Assembly (NCBI GenBank): GCA_946409515.1
Contig: CAMJWS010000006.1
Location: 1-51,175 of the forward strand
Length of the DNA stretch: 51,175 nucleotides
Direction: 5' to 3'
Origin: an uncultured Caryophanales bacterium
Lineage (GTDB): Bacteria; Bacillota_I; Bacilli_A; RFN20; CAG-826
In this document: positions 31,934 through 40,848 of the stretch, piece after piece
Layout: each line of letters opens with the position of its first letter
Numbering within the stretch: the stretch's first letter is position 1
Notes under the pieces: model-generated
The model's database searches: none
What the model was told of the DNA's origin: nothing
Seen by the model: the letters and a program-made list of their open reading frames with translations, nothing else
Made by a program: the position numbers and the translations under genes

Positions 31934-31939
31934 ATTCTA
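31934..31939 (-). promoter_or_regulatory. Leaderless extended -10 box of the LemA-like gene
   Basis: TAGAAT, preceded by TGC, ends 6 nt before the ATG at 31927 on the minus strand. Confidence 0.6.
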
Positions 31940-31969
31940 GCACATTGTCTTATGGCGAGATACATAAAG

Positions 31970-31998
31970 TTGACTAATATTATCGATTAGTGGATAAT
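31970..31998 (+). promoter_or_regulatory. Promoter of the HAD phosphatase gene
   Basis: TTGACT (31970-31975) and GATAAT (31993-31998) with a 17 nt spacer form a near-consensus vegetative promoter, followed by AAAGGAGG. Confidence 0.75.
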
Positions 31999-32017
31999 AT
32001 TAAAGGAGGTTATAACT

Positions 32018-32848
32018 ATGGGCAAACCAATCGTTGCAATTCTGTATGATTTTGATAAAACATTATCCACAACTGATATGCAAAATTATACCTTTATTCC
32101 AAACCTCGGTATGACTCCTAATGAATTCTGGGGAGAAACTGGAAAGTTATCACAGAAATACGAAGTGGAAAGAATTCTTTCTTATATGTACTGCATGATT
32201 AAATTTGCAAAAGAAAAGGGCATTAAGATGACCAAAGAATATTTGCAAGAATGCGGTAAGGCGATTAAGTTCTATCCTGGTGTTACCACTTGGTTCAAGC
32301 GTATTAATGACTACGCTCTTGATAAGGGTATCATCGTAGAACACTATTTAGTCTCTAGTGGTACCAAAGAAATCGTTGAAGGCTGTTCCATCGTTGATGA
32401 ATTTAAGCAAATCTATGGCTGTGAATTCTTATATGATGAAAACGGTGAGGCATGTTGGCCAAAAATGGCAATTAACTTCACACAAAAAACACAGTTCTTC
32501 TTCCGTATTGCTAAAGGCGCTATCAAGGCCACTGACGATGCGGGTGTGAACGAGAAAACTCCTGATCACCGTGTCGAATATAAGAACATCATCTATGTTG
32601 GTGATGGAATGACTGATATTCCAAGTATGACTCTCGTTAAGAAAAACGGTGGTCATAGTATCGCTATTCATCCAAAGGATGATAAGGAAGTAGTTCAACA
32701 AATCTATGACGACAATCGTTGTGACTTCATCGTTGAAGCTGATTACAGCGCCAATGGTGAAATGGATAAAGTCGTCAAAATGTTAATTGATTTAATCTCC
32801 GCTCAAGAAAAATTGAAGAGAAAAGAAATCAGCTTAGCAAATAAGTAA
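32018..32848 (+). CDS. HAD-family phosphatase (phosphoserine phosphatase-like)
   Basis: The 276-residue protein shows HAD motif I LYDFDKTLS (Asp about 11 and 13), motif II LVSSGTKE (about 112) and motif IV VGDGMTDIPSM (about 198). The Ser of motif II and the cap insertion fit phosphoserine- or sugar-phosphate-type enzymes; the substrate is unknown. A strong Shine-Dalgarno site AAAGGAGG precedes the ATG. It has its own promoter and terminator. Confidence 0.88.
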   Translation: MGKPIVAILYDFDKTLSTTDMQNYTFIPNLGMTPNEFWGETGKLSQKYEVERILSYMYCMIKFAKEKGIKMTKEYLQECGKAIKFYPGVTTWFKRINDYALDKGIIVEHYLVSSGTKEIVEGCSIVDEFKQIYGCEFLYDENGEACWPKMAINFTQKTQFFFRIAKGAIKATDDAGVNEKTPDHRVEYKNIIYVGDGMTDIPSMTLVKKNGGHSIAIHPKDDKEVVQQIYDDNRCDFIVEADYSANGEMDKVVKMLIDLISAQEKLKRKEISLANK

Positions 32849-32875
32849 GGTAGATAGAATTGTCTACCTTTTCTT
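32847..32875 (+). terminator. Terminator of the HAD phosphatase gene
   Basis: An 8 bp stem AAGGTAGA/TCTACCTT is followed by TTCTTTT. Confidence 0.8.
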
Positions 32876-32914
32876 TTACTCTGGTGCTATCATTTTAGGT
32901 GATAGGTGTTTATT

Positions 32915-33286
32915 ATGAAGTATCAAGTTGGCCAATTAATCGTTGGGAAAGTTTATAACGTTAAACCATATGCGCTTTTTATGTCTTTTGATGATGGCGT
33001 GACTGGTTTATTACATATTTCGGAAATTTCCGATTCATTTATTCGTGATATTGAAAAGTATGGTTCTGTTGGTGATGAAATCAAAGTAAAGATTTTATCT
33101 ATTGATAAAGACAATGGTTTCTTAAGAGTGTCTTATAAGCAAGTGCCACCAGAAGAAATGTATTCAAGTCACACAAATCAAAGAAGAATGCCCACTACCA
33201 GTGAGGATGAATTCTTACCACTTAAGGATAAATTAGATTCCTGGATAAAAGACGCTTACGAGAACATTGAAAAAGGGGAGAAATAA
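32915..33286 (+). CDS. S1-domain RNA-binding protein (CvfD/YugI-like)
   Basis: The 123-residue protein has one S1 RNA-binding domain (about 1-72) with VGQLIVGKVYNV, GLLHISEIS, and VGDEIKVKILSID. A charged helical tail follows. This layout is that of CvfD/YugI (GSP13), a ribosome-associated stress factor in Bacilli. yugI lies near pgi in Bacillus and it also does here, which supports the call. The ATG at 32915 is preferred over the upstream GTG at 32906; an AGGTG precedes it. Confidence 0.9.
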   Translation: MKYQVGQLIVGKVYNVKPYALFMSFDDGVTGLLHISEISDSFIRDIEKYGSVGDEIKVKILSIDKDNGFLRVSYKQVPPEEMYSSHTNQRRMPTTSEDEFLPLKDKLDSWIKDAYENIEKGEK

Positions 33287-33287
33287 A

Positions 33288-34565
33288 ATGCTCGAATTAA
33301 GATTAAATAAGCTCATAACTGAAGATGTTTTAAAAGGTTACGAGAAACAAGTTAATGAAATTAACAAAGTTATTAAAAACAAAACCGGAGCAGGCAATGA
33401 TTTCCTTGGCTGGGTTGATTGGCCAGTCAATTATGATAAAGACGAATTAAATAGAATAATCAAAGATGCAAAATATGTCAGAGACAACTTTGATGTTTTA
33501 GTTGTCTGTGGCATCGGTGGATCTTATTTAGGCGCAAGAAGTGCGTTAGAAGCACTTAACGGCTTAAAGAGTCCTGATAAATTAGAAATCATCTTTATGG
33601 GTCAAACATTCTCACCAAACTATGTCGCCCAAGTGATGAAATATCTTGAAGACAAAAACTTTGCCATTAACGTTATTTCTAAAAGTGGCACCACCACTGA
33701 AACAAGTATTTCTTTTAGGTTATTAAAAGAACTCTTAGAGAAAAAGGTTGGTAAAGAAAAAGCCAGAAAAGCCATCTTTGCCACTACCGATAAAGAAAAA
33801 GGTGCTTTAAAAACCTTAGCGACACAAGAAGGCTATGTCACTTATGTCTTACCTGGTGATATCGGTGGTCGTTATAGTGTCTTTACCGCTGTCGGTACTT
33901 TCGCACTTGCGTGCGCTGGTGTTGATGTTGAAGCCTTAATTAAAGGCGCTAGAGATGCAAGAAGTGAAATCCAAGATAAACCACTTAAAGATAACTTATG
34001 TTATCAATATGCAGTGATGAGAGATTATATGTACCGTCACAATAAGCCAGTGGAAATGTATGTCACTTATGAACCGCAAATGAGTCAAATTAGTGAATGG
34101 CTTAAACAATTATTTGGTGAATCTGAAGGTAAAGAACATAAAGGTCTTTATCCAAGTAGCGCCACCTTCTCTACAGACCTCCACTCTTTAGGTCAATATA
34201 TTCAAGATGGTACACCATTATTATTCGAAACAATTATCAATGTTTTAAATCCAAAAGATGACATAGTCATACCACACGATAATGAAGATTTAGATGGTCT
34301 TAATTATTTAGAAGGTAAGAACTTAGCGTTCGTCAATCAAAAAGCCTTTGAGGGCACTTTAAAGGCCCATGAAGACGGTGGCGTGCCATGTAATGTCATC
34401 TACTTAGACAAATTGGATGCTTATAACCTTGGTTACTTATTCTATTTCTTTATGAGAGCGTGTGCGATGAGTGCTTATATGCTTGATATCAACCCATTCA
34501 ATCAACCAGGCGTTGAAGTTTATAAGAAGAATATGTTCCACCTTTTAGGCAAAAAAGGTTACTAG
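33288..34565 (+). CDS. pgi: Glucose-6-phosphate isomerase
   Basis: It interconverts glucose-6-phosphate and fructose-6-phosphate in glycolysis. The 425-residue enzyme has GIGGSYLGAR (about 73), SKSGTTTETS (about 130), GQYIQDG (about 305) and the C-terminal FHLLGKKG with the catalytic Lys region. The start at 33288 follows GGGGAG by 6 nt and the stop of the S1 gene by 1 nt; the earlier in-frame ATG at 33267 overlaps the upstream gene and lacks a Shine-Dalgarno site. Confidence 0.97.
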   Translation: MLELRLNKLITEDVLKGYEKQVNEINKVIKNKTGAGNDFLGWVDWPVNYDKDELNRIIKDAKYVRDNFDVLVVCGIGGSYLGARSALEALNGLKSPDKLEIIFMGQTFSPNYVAQVMKYLEDKNFAINVISKSGTTTETSISFRLLKELLEKKVGKEKARKAIFATTDKEKGALKTLATQEGYVTYVLPGDIGGRYSVFTAVGTFALACAGVDVEALIKGARDARSEIQDKPLKDNLCYQYAVMRDYMYRHNKPVEMYVTYEPQMSQISEWLKQLFGESEGKEHKGLYPSSATFSTDLHSLGQYIQDGTPLLFETIINVLNPKDDIVIPHDNEDLDGLNYLEGKNLAFVNQKAFEGTLKAHEDGGVPCNVIYLDKLDAYNLGYLFYFFMRACAMSAYMLDINPFNQPGVEVYKKNMFHLLGKKGY

Positions 34566-34620
34566 AAACTATCAATAGTTTATTGTTCAGAAAGTCGCTA
34601 TAAAATTAGCGATTTTTTGA

Positions 34621-34650
34621 TTGACTATATTTATATATAAGTGATATATT
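34621..34650 (+). promoter_or_regulatory. Promoter of the five-tRNA cluster
   Basis: TTGACT (34621-34626) and TATATT (34645-34650) are separated by 18 nt; the first tRNA starts 20 nt later. Confidence 0.6.
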
Positions 34651-34670
34651 ATTTAGGCGCATTGTTAATC

Positions 34671-34746
34671 GGATGCTTAGCTCAGCTGGGAGAGCATCAC
34701 CCTTACAAGGTGGGGGTCGGCGGTTCGAGCCCGTCAGCATCCACCA
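34671..34746 (+). tRNA. tRNA-Val(UAC)
   Basis: This is a 76 nt tRNA with acceptor GGATGCT/AGCATCC, T-loop TTCGAGC and an encoded CCA. The anticodon loop CTTACAA gives UAC. It is first in the cluster. Confidence 0.96.
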
Positions 34747-34774
34747 GAAAGTGCGCCAAAACCCATCAATAGAT

Positions 34775-34860
34775 GGGAGGGTAGCGAAGAGGCTAAACGC
34801 GGCAGACTGTAAATCTGCTACCTACTGGTTTCGGCAGTTCGAATCTGCCCCCTCCCACCA
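34775..34860 (+). tRNA. tRNA-Tyr(GUA)
   Basis: This is an 86 nt class II tRNA with acceptor GGGAGGG/CCCTCCC, a variable arm and an encoded CCA. The anticodon loop contains GTA. Confidence 0.96.
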
Positions 34861-34871
34861 TTACGGTTTGT

Positions 34872-34947
34872 TGGGGTGTAGCCAAGCGGTAAGGCAACAG
34901 ACTTTGACTCTGTCATCTCACTGGTTCGATCCCAGTCACCCCAGCCA
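34872..34947 (+). tRNA. tRNA-Gln(UUG)
   Basis: This is a 76 nt tRNA with acceptor TGGGGTG/CACCCCA, an encoded CCA, and anticodon TTG in loop CTTTGAC. Confidence 0.96.
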
Positions 34948-34954
34948 TAAACTT

Positions 34955-35030
34955 CACTCTCTAGCTCAGCCGGTAGAGCACTTGACTTTTAATCAAGGGG
35001 TCTGGAGTTCGATTCTCCAGAGAGTGACCA
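34955..35030 (+). tRNA. tRNA-Lys(UUU)
   Basis: This is a 76 nt tRNA with acceptor CACTCTC/GAGAGTG, an encoded CCA, and anticodon TTT in loop CTTTTAA. Confidence 0.96.
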
Positions 35031-35037
35031 TCTTGAT

Positions 35038-35124
35038 GCCCAGGTGGCGGAATAGGTAGACGCACAGGACTTAAAATCCTGCGGTAGCGATACCGTACCG
35101 GTTCGATTCCGGTCCCGGGCACCA
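35038..35124 (+). tRNA. tRNA-Leu(UAA)
   Basis: This is an 87 nt class II tRNA with anticodon TAA, a variable arm and an encoded CCA. The acceptor GCCCAGG against CCCGGGC leaves an A-C mismatch at the fifth pair; the rest pairs normally. Confidence 0.93.
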
Positions 35125-35138
35125 ACTTAAAAAATAAA

Positions 35139-35164
35139 ACCGACAGTCTATTGTCGGTTTTTTC
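35139..35164 (+). terminator. Terminator of the tRNA cluster
   Basis: A 7 bp stem ACCGACA/TGTCGGT is followed by a T-run. Confidence 0.85.
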
Positions 35165-35191
35165 TTTATCCTTTATTAATAATAATTATTA

Positions 35192-35950
35192 TTATTCAAA
35201 GGTATATTGCATTGTGCACTTCTCAAGCAGTGTATATGTACATTTTACTTGTTCTACTGATTCCATGCCTCGTCTAACAGAACCATCGACTTCTAACGTC
35301 TTTTTATAGGTAAATGTATCAACATATCCATCATTTCTAAAAGTAGCATCATATTCTTCGATGCAAGAATAGGTACCGTCCACAGTTGTGTCATCCCCCA
35401 CTCTTGCGGTTGTTACCTTGTAATACATTCTTAGTGGGTTTAAAAAGAATTTCTCTTCGTATCCAGGCATATAGTCTGGGTTCTTTTCATGTGATTGTTT
35501 ATCAGAGTTACAATTGCTAATCCACTGTTTTAATGTATTAGGATGCAAACCAGCTGTATAAATATTCATGGCGTTGGTTGGTAAATCTCCACCTTTGTTT
35601 TCAACTTCATAACCGCCATCTATAAGATTAAAGGCATTTTGACTAGTAGCGTAAATATCAGTACCATCTGGTAATCTATTTCCTTTGTTATCAGTGGCCA
35701 TATACCACGAACCTTTCAAGGTTTCATGAAACTCAAAGTTAAAGGTAATCTTCTTAGAGGTCTTATATTCAGTGATTTTATTAGCCTCACTATCAAATGC
35801 TTCAGGGCTTACTCCTGAGCCTTCAGGAAGGCTACTAACGCTGATTGTGCTAATGCTTTTAGAAGAAGTGTTTGTGTTTTCATTAACGCCACAAGCGACT
35901 AAAGAAAAAGCTGCTAATATAACTAAACTATATTTAATTAATGGTTTCAT
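35192..35950 (-). CDS. Lipoprotein of unknown function
   Basis: This is a 252-residue predicted lipoprotein with a signal helix and lipobox LVAC (about residue 20), then a Ser/Thr-rich linker and a folded domain with no recognised motif. Four cysteines in the mature domain could form disulfides. The start at 35950 is chosen for its AGAGGAAA Shine-Dalgarno site and its signal peptide, over an in-frame start at 35980. No T-run hairpin was seen at its 3' end. Confidence 0.75.
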   Translation of the reverse strand: MKPLIKYSLVILAAFSLVACGVNENTNTSSKSISTISVSSLPEGSGVSPEAFDSEANKITEYKTSKKITFNFEFHETLKGSWYMATDNKGNRLPDGTDIYATSQNAFNLIDGGYEVENKGGDLPTNAMNIYTAGLHPNTLKQWISNCNSDKQSHEKNPDYMPGYEEKFFLNPLRMYYKVTTARVGDDTTVDGTYSCIEEYDATFRNDGYVDTFTYKKTLEVDGSVRRGMESVEQVKCTYTLLEKCTMQYTFE

Positions 35951-35994
35951 AATTATTTCCTCTAGTAAAAAATAGCACATTTATTCGATGAATA

Positions 35995-36022
35995 CAAAAA
36001 AACTTCCGATTGAACGGAAGTT
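35995..36022 (-). terminator. Terminator of eno
   Basis: An 8 bp stem AACTTCCG/CGGAAGTT is followed on the minus strand by six or more T. Confidence 0.85.
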
Positions 36023-36044
36023 TTATTTGTTTTTTGTTAATCAA

Positions 36045-37343
<1,299 letters not shown>

Positions 37344-37375
37344 TTAATTAATTCTCCTTAAATATGACCGAAGTA

Positions 37376-37381
37376 ATTATA
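37376..37381 (-). promoter_or_regulatory. -10 box of eno
   Basis: TATAAT on the minus strand lies 32 nt before the ATG; a clear Shine-Dalgarno site is at 37353-37358. Confidence 0.6.
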
Positions 37382-37395
37382 CATTCAATAGTTAT

Positions 37396-38589
37396 TTATT
37401 TACAATAAAAACGATTGAGAATTAAAAAAACCGCCACCTGAAGATGACGGCTTCTAATGTGTTCGTTATTGATGGAACTATAGGAAGTTAATTCAAAGTC
37501 AATAACTAAGTCACTATAGCTAACACCTAATAAACCGTTAATTAAGAAGCCAAGTGTACCAGTTCTATCGGCACCACCATAGCAGTGATAATAAATTGGT
37601 TTTTGATCAGCTTCTTTAATGTGTTCAAAGATAGCTGCGACTGTTTGTCTAGCTTTGGTAGGATTTGTGGCACCTGTACCATCTTTTGAGAATGTTTCGT
37701 TATAGGACTTAATTGCGAGCATTTCATAAGCGATATCGCCATCTTCCGCAAAGCCACAGACATTCTTTGTTGCTGGATAGTTATCACCAACGTCACCAGT
37801 ACCTCTTAAGTCGATTTCAAGACCACCGACCATACCCATATCTTCTCTAAAGACTTTCTTGCTTTCTTCAGTCATGGTTAAGGAGTGATCGCCCCATGTC
37901 TTAATGGTGATTTCACCACCTCTATAGATGAGACCTTGTTTAACTCTTTTACCAGAATCAGTCATAAAGCCACCATTATCACGGACATTGAATAATGGAC
38001 GAGCACTAATCCAGCGGACATAATCACCTGTGGTGAATGTGCCAACATCGGATTCTTCGTTATTACCTTCTACTTTCCAATAGTACTTTGTACTAGCAAA
38101 AAGATTTTTGACATTAACTGATGTTTCTTTTGTGACATATGTTTTAGAGTTTTCAAAGTTTTCATTATCGCTCACTAAAACTTTATATTGTTCAGCTTCA
38201 TGACCTTCCACAACGTTAAAGACTAAATCAACACCAGTGTTCTTATCGCTTCTATCTGGAGTGCTGTTTCTCACTGTTTGGTTCTTACCATTGACGTCGC
38301 CAGTATCAAGATAGACTCTATCTTCATCTTTCTTGCTGCCTTCATCAATATCGATACCATCTTCACCATATAAGTCCCAAATCTTATAGATGTCTCCACC
38401 TTCTGCTTTGTATTGGACTTCTTGCTTTTTCATGTCGTCAATGTATGTTTTGACGTTTGAAGTCACCATTGTGGTATTTTCTACATCATTTAATCTAATG
38501 TAATATTCTTTCTTTGGCCCATTATTTGTGCAGGACACTAAAACAGCAACCATTGCTAAAGAAAATAAAGTCACTTTCGTGTTTTTCAT
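37396..38589 (-). CDS. Lipoprotein tyrosine phosphatase with Fn3-like domain, short C-terminus
   Basis: This is a 397-residue predicted lipoprotein (lipobox LVSC, about residue 20). A variable N-terminal part is followed by an Fn3-like beta domain (about 115-190, ending YYWKVEGNNEESDVGTFTTG) and a Y_phosphatase3-type domain with the P-loop HCYGGADRTG (about 341), Cys and Arg intact. The domain stops shortly after the P-loop; the usual C-terminal helices after D-x-x-LTS are missing. A terminator hairpin lies within the last 20 codons. A GAGG precedes the ATG. Confidence 0.82.
   Translation of the reverse strand: MKNTKVTLFSLAMVAVLVSCTNNGPKKEYYIRLNDVENTTMVTSNVKTYIDDMKKQEVQYKAEGGDIYKIWDLYGEDGIDIDEGSKKDEDRVYLDTGDVNGKNQTVRNSTPDRSDKNTGVDLVFNVVEGHEAEQYKVLVSDNENFENSKTYVTKETSVNVKNLFASTKYYWKVEGNNEESDVGTFTTGDYVRWISARPLFNVRDNGGFMTDSGKRVKQGLIYRGGEITIKTWGDHSLTMTEESKKVFREDMGMVGGLEIDLRGTGDVGDNYPATKNVCGFAEDGDIAYEMLAIKSYNETFSKDGTGATNPTKARQTVAAIFEHIKEADQKPIYYHCYGGADRTGTLGFLINGLLGVSYSDLVIDFELTSYSSINNEHIRSRHLQVAVFLILNRFYCK
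37424..37450 (-). terminator. Terminator inside the 3' end of the phosphatase gene
   Basis: CCGTCA/TGGCGG (with a G-U pair) is followed by seven T on the minus strand, 28 nt before the apparent stop codon at 37396. It would release RNA polymerase before the stop is transcribed. Confidence 0.7.
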
Positions 38590-38626
38590 ATAAAATCCTC
38601 AATTCATTCCTAAAAATGATAGCAAC

Positions 38627-38650
38627 AAAAAAGCCATTCTTCAAGAATGA
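38627..38650 (-). terminator. Terminator of msrA
   Basis: On the minus strand CATTCTT pairs with AAGAATG and is followed by six T. Confidence 0.75.
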
Positions 38651-38657
38651 CAATTTG

Positions 38658-39146
38658 TTATTTTCTTTCTTCTTCTTTGAGCTTAGCCATATTTATATGG
38701 CAGTACCCTTGAGGATTCTTATCCAAGTAGTCTTGATGATACTCTTCAGCGGTATAGAACTTATTAAGTCTAGTGACCTCAATCTTATAATCTTTTTCTA
38801 AGACTTTATCGAAATATTTTTTAATAATCTCTTTATCGATATCATTTTGATAATAAACGCCTGTGCGGTATTGGATGCCTTCGTCTTCACCTTGTTTATT
38901 AACGGAATATGGATCCACTACTCTAAGATATAATTCAAGAATCTTTTCTAAAGAAATGATATTTTCATCATAGTCGATTTTCACTGTTTCACTAGCGTCA
39001 TCTAAACCATGTTTTAAATCTTCGTATTTAGGGTTATCTAAAGTACCATTGGCATAGCCAACTTCGGTATTAACAATACCTTTAGCGAGAGAGAAGAAGT
39101 GTTCCACTCCCCAAAAGCAACCACCTGCAAGATAAATCGTTTTCAT
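38658..39146 (-). CDS. msrA: Peptide methionine sulfoxide reductase A
   Basis: It reduces the S-form of methionine sulfoxide. The 162-residue protein has GGCFWG (about 8-13) with the catalytic Cys, STEVGYANG-like NTEVGYANGTLDNPKYEDL, and QYRTGVYYQND. No MsrB fusion is present. The C-terminus lacks a clear pair of resolving cysteines. A GATAAT (39153-39158, minus) ends 6 nt before the ATG and no Shine-Dalgarno site is seen. Confidence 0.96.
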   Translation of the reverse strand: MKTIYLAGGCFWGVEHFFSLAKGIVNTEVGYANGTLDNPKYEDLKHGLDDASETVKIDYDENIISLEKILELYLRVVDPYSVNKQGEDEGIQYRTGVYYQNDIDKEIIKKYFDKVLEKDYKIEVTRLNKFYTAEEYHQDYLDKNPQGYCHINMAKLKEEERK

Positions 39147-39152
39147 AGCTCT

Positions 39153-39158
39153 ATTATC
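39153..39158 (-). promoter_or_regulatory. Leaderless -10 box of msrA
   Basis: GATAAT on the minus strand ends 6 nt before the ATG. Confidence 0.55.
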
Positions 39159-39191
39159 TTATTAACTAATAAGAATGTATACCAATATACT

Positions 39192-40094
39192 TTATAGTTT
39201 GAATGTATGACCTAACCAAGTGGTTTTAGATTCAACTTTGGAGATATTGATGTCCCTTTCAATCTCTTTAATAGCGCCTTTTGGTAACCATGGATTGAAA
39301 TGATTGAACACGACTTCGATTTCTTTATTCTTAAGTACTTCTTTGTTCTTATTTATGAAGTCTCTCATAGGCCCACACATTTTAAAGACCCACACAGGTG
39401 TTACTAGGATGACTTTTTCATATTTATTCAAATCAATATCTAATGGATATGTTTCCATAGGCCACTTATGCATACCAAAGCGACCACACCACCAGAAGCC
39501 TAATGTACCTTCTGTTCTTTCTTTTGTTTTTAATTCCACGATATTGGCGTGCTCTTTATTTGCCTTAACATAAGCAATACGTTTAGTGAACTGCATCCTA
39601 GAAAAATAGACGACAAGTGTCTTGGAATTTTTATCGATATATTGATACGCGTCTTCACTAAATTTGAAATTTACTTGGTTATAAGCCACTAAGGCAACAT
39701 AGCCGCATACGAGCTGTAAAACACCTAGAATGAAATAGGTTGTGCTTAATACATTAGCAGGGAAGATCACAAATTGAATAATAATCCAAAGCATTAAGGT
39801 AAAACCAAATATTGTGCCTAAAACATAACCAATTCTCTTCCTAAAAATGATTAACGTTGCAGCGGTTAAGTTGGTAATGCCGTTAACAATGATTAATGCA
39901 ATACCTGGGAAAATATAGTCTTGGAACAAGACATCTGCGAATGGTAAGACTTGGAAATATGGAAGCATTTGTTCCATTCTTAAAAGACTCCCATCTGGTT
40001 TTATTAGCATAGCGGTGCCGCCATATAAGGCGCCTAAACCAATAAAGAAACAAAAAACGAGTAATAAAACTCTAAATACTTTAAATCTAGTCAT
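39192..40094 (-). CDS. Four-helix membrane domain fused to a flavodoxin-like domain
   Basis: The 300-residue protein has four hydrophobic helices (about 8-150), then a soluble domain (about 160-300) that starts like a flavodoxin: LVVYFSRMQFTKRIA, with the phosphate-loop region near residue 165, then KVILVTPVWVFKMCGPM typical of flavodoxin-family oxidoreductases. The glycine-rich FMN loop is not textbook. It sits 3 nt after a TetR gene, so redox or stress-induced expression is likely. The function is unknown. Confidence 0.75.
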   Translation of the reverse strand: MTRFKVFRVLLLVFCFFIGLGALYGGTAMLIKPDGSLLRMEQMLPYFQVLPFADVLFQDYIFPGIALIIVNGITNLTAATLIIFRKRIGYVLGTIFGFTLMLWIIIQFVIFPANVLSTTYFILGVLQLVCGYVALVAYNQVNFKFSEDAYQYIDKNSKTLVVYFSRMQFTKRIAYVKANKEHANIVELKTKERTEGTLGFWWCGRFGMHKWPMETYPLDIDLNKYEKVILVTPVWVFKMCGPMRDFINKNKEVLKNKEIEVVFNHFNPWLPKGAIKEIERDINISKVESKTTWLGHTFKL

Positions 40095-40097
40095 AAA

Positions 40098-40685
40098 CTA
40101 CTCCTTCATTATTTGATTAACTAAATCAACGACATAACGATTTCTATCTTCTCTTTTAGAAAAGTCATAACCCATAAATACTGGCTCTTTAAGCGCTCGT
40201 AAGAAAGCAGATTGCATTGTACTTACCAAAGCAAAAGCGATGAATTCTCTTGTTGATTCATCTTTATAGTCCTTGCCCATCACTGCTGCACTACCACGGA
40301 TCGAGTAGTAAGTATTAGTGTTACTTGTGAAGTTATTGTAATCACTTGTGATAGACACTCTTGCGATGGATGGATTTTCAAATAGATAATCAAAGACTCG
40401 ACAAGCAGTATCTATTGTTCTTGCTTTAGCGGCTTCAAATGGTGATAAGTCTTTACCCACTTCGATATTTGGCTTAAAGCTAGTAATAATACCAGTAATG
40501 ATTCTTTGAACACATTCTGCGATTAAGTTATCTTTGCTTCCGAAATGGTAATTAATTAAGCCAACAGAAACACCACTTCTAGAGGTGATATCTCTAATCG
40601 TGACTTTATCAACATCCCCATTATTTTCATTAATGAGGGCGGTTGTGATATTAATTAATTCTTCTTTGCAGTTTTTAGTGTTCAT
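40098..40685 (-). CDS. TetR-family transcriptional regulator
   Basis: The 195-residue protein has an N-terminal helix-turn-helix (about 25-47, TIRDITSRSGVSVGLINYHFGSK) and a divergent ligand-binding domain. It is the first gene of an operon with the flavodoxin-membrane fusion and probably represses it. A TATATT-type -10 and a GAGGC lie upstream, within a region of about 45 nt before tRNA-Pro. Confidence 0.9.
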   Translation of the reverse strand: MNTKNCKEELINITTALINENNGDVDKVTIRDITSRSGVSVGLINYHFGSKDNLIAECVQRIITGIITSFKPNIEVGKDLSPFEAAKARTIDTACRVFDYLFENPSIARVSITSDYNNFTSNTNTYYSIRGSAAVMGKDYKDESTREFIAFALVSTMQSAFLRALKEPVFMGYDFSKREDRNRYVVDLVNQIMKE

Positions 40686-40730
40686 AATTATGCCTCGAAT
40701 ATAATACTAAACATTGTTCAGTTTTACAAT

Positions 40731-40759
40731 ATAAAATAAAAGCCTTGATTAATCAAGGC
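40731..40759 (-). terminator. Terminator after tRNA-Pro
   Basis: A palindromic stem GCCTTGAT/ATCAAGGC is followed by TTTTATTTT on the minus strand. It ends the polC-tRNA transcript. Confidence 0.8.
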
Positions 40760-40770
40760 ATAGTAATCAA

Positions 40771-40847
40771 TGGTCGGAAAGATGGGATTCGAACCCACGA
40801 CCTCTCGCTCCCGAAGCGAGCGCACTACCAAGCTGTGCTACTTCCCG
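40771..40847 (-). tRNA. tRNA-Pro(CGG)
   Basis: On the minus strand this is a 77 nt tRNA with acceptor CGGGAAG/CTTTCCG, T-loop TTCGAAT and an encoded CCA. The anticodon loop TTCGGGA gives CGG. It begins 1 nt after the polC stop, so it depends on read-through from the polC operon or on cleavage of that message. Confidence 0.94.
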
Positions 40848-40848
40848 C

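Noticed and set aside
34673..35059. Open frame of 128 codons across the tRNA cluster
   Set aside because: It runs through four folded tRNA genes and the composition fits no protein family.
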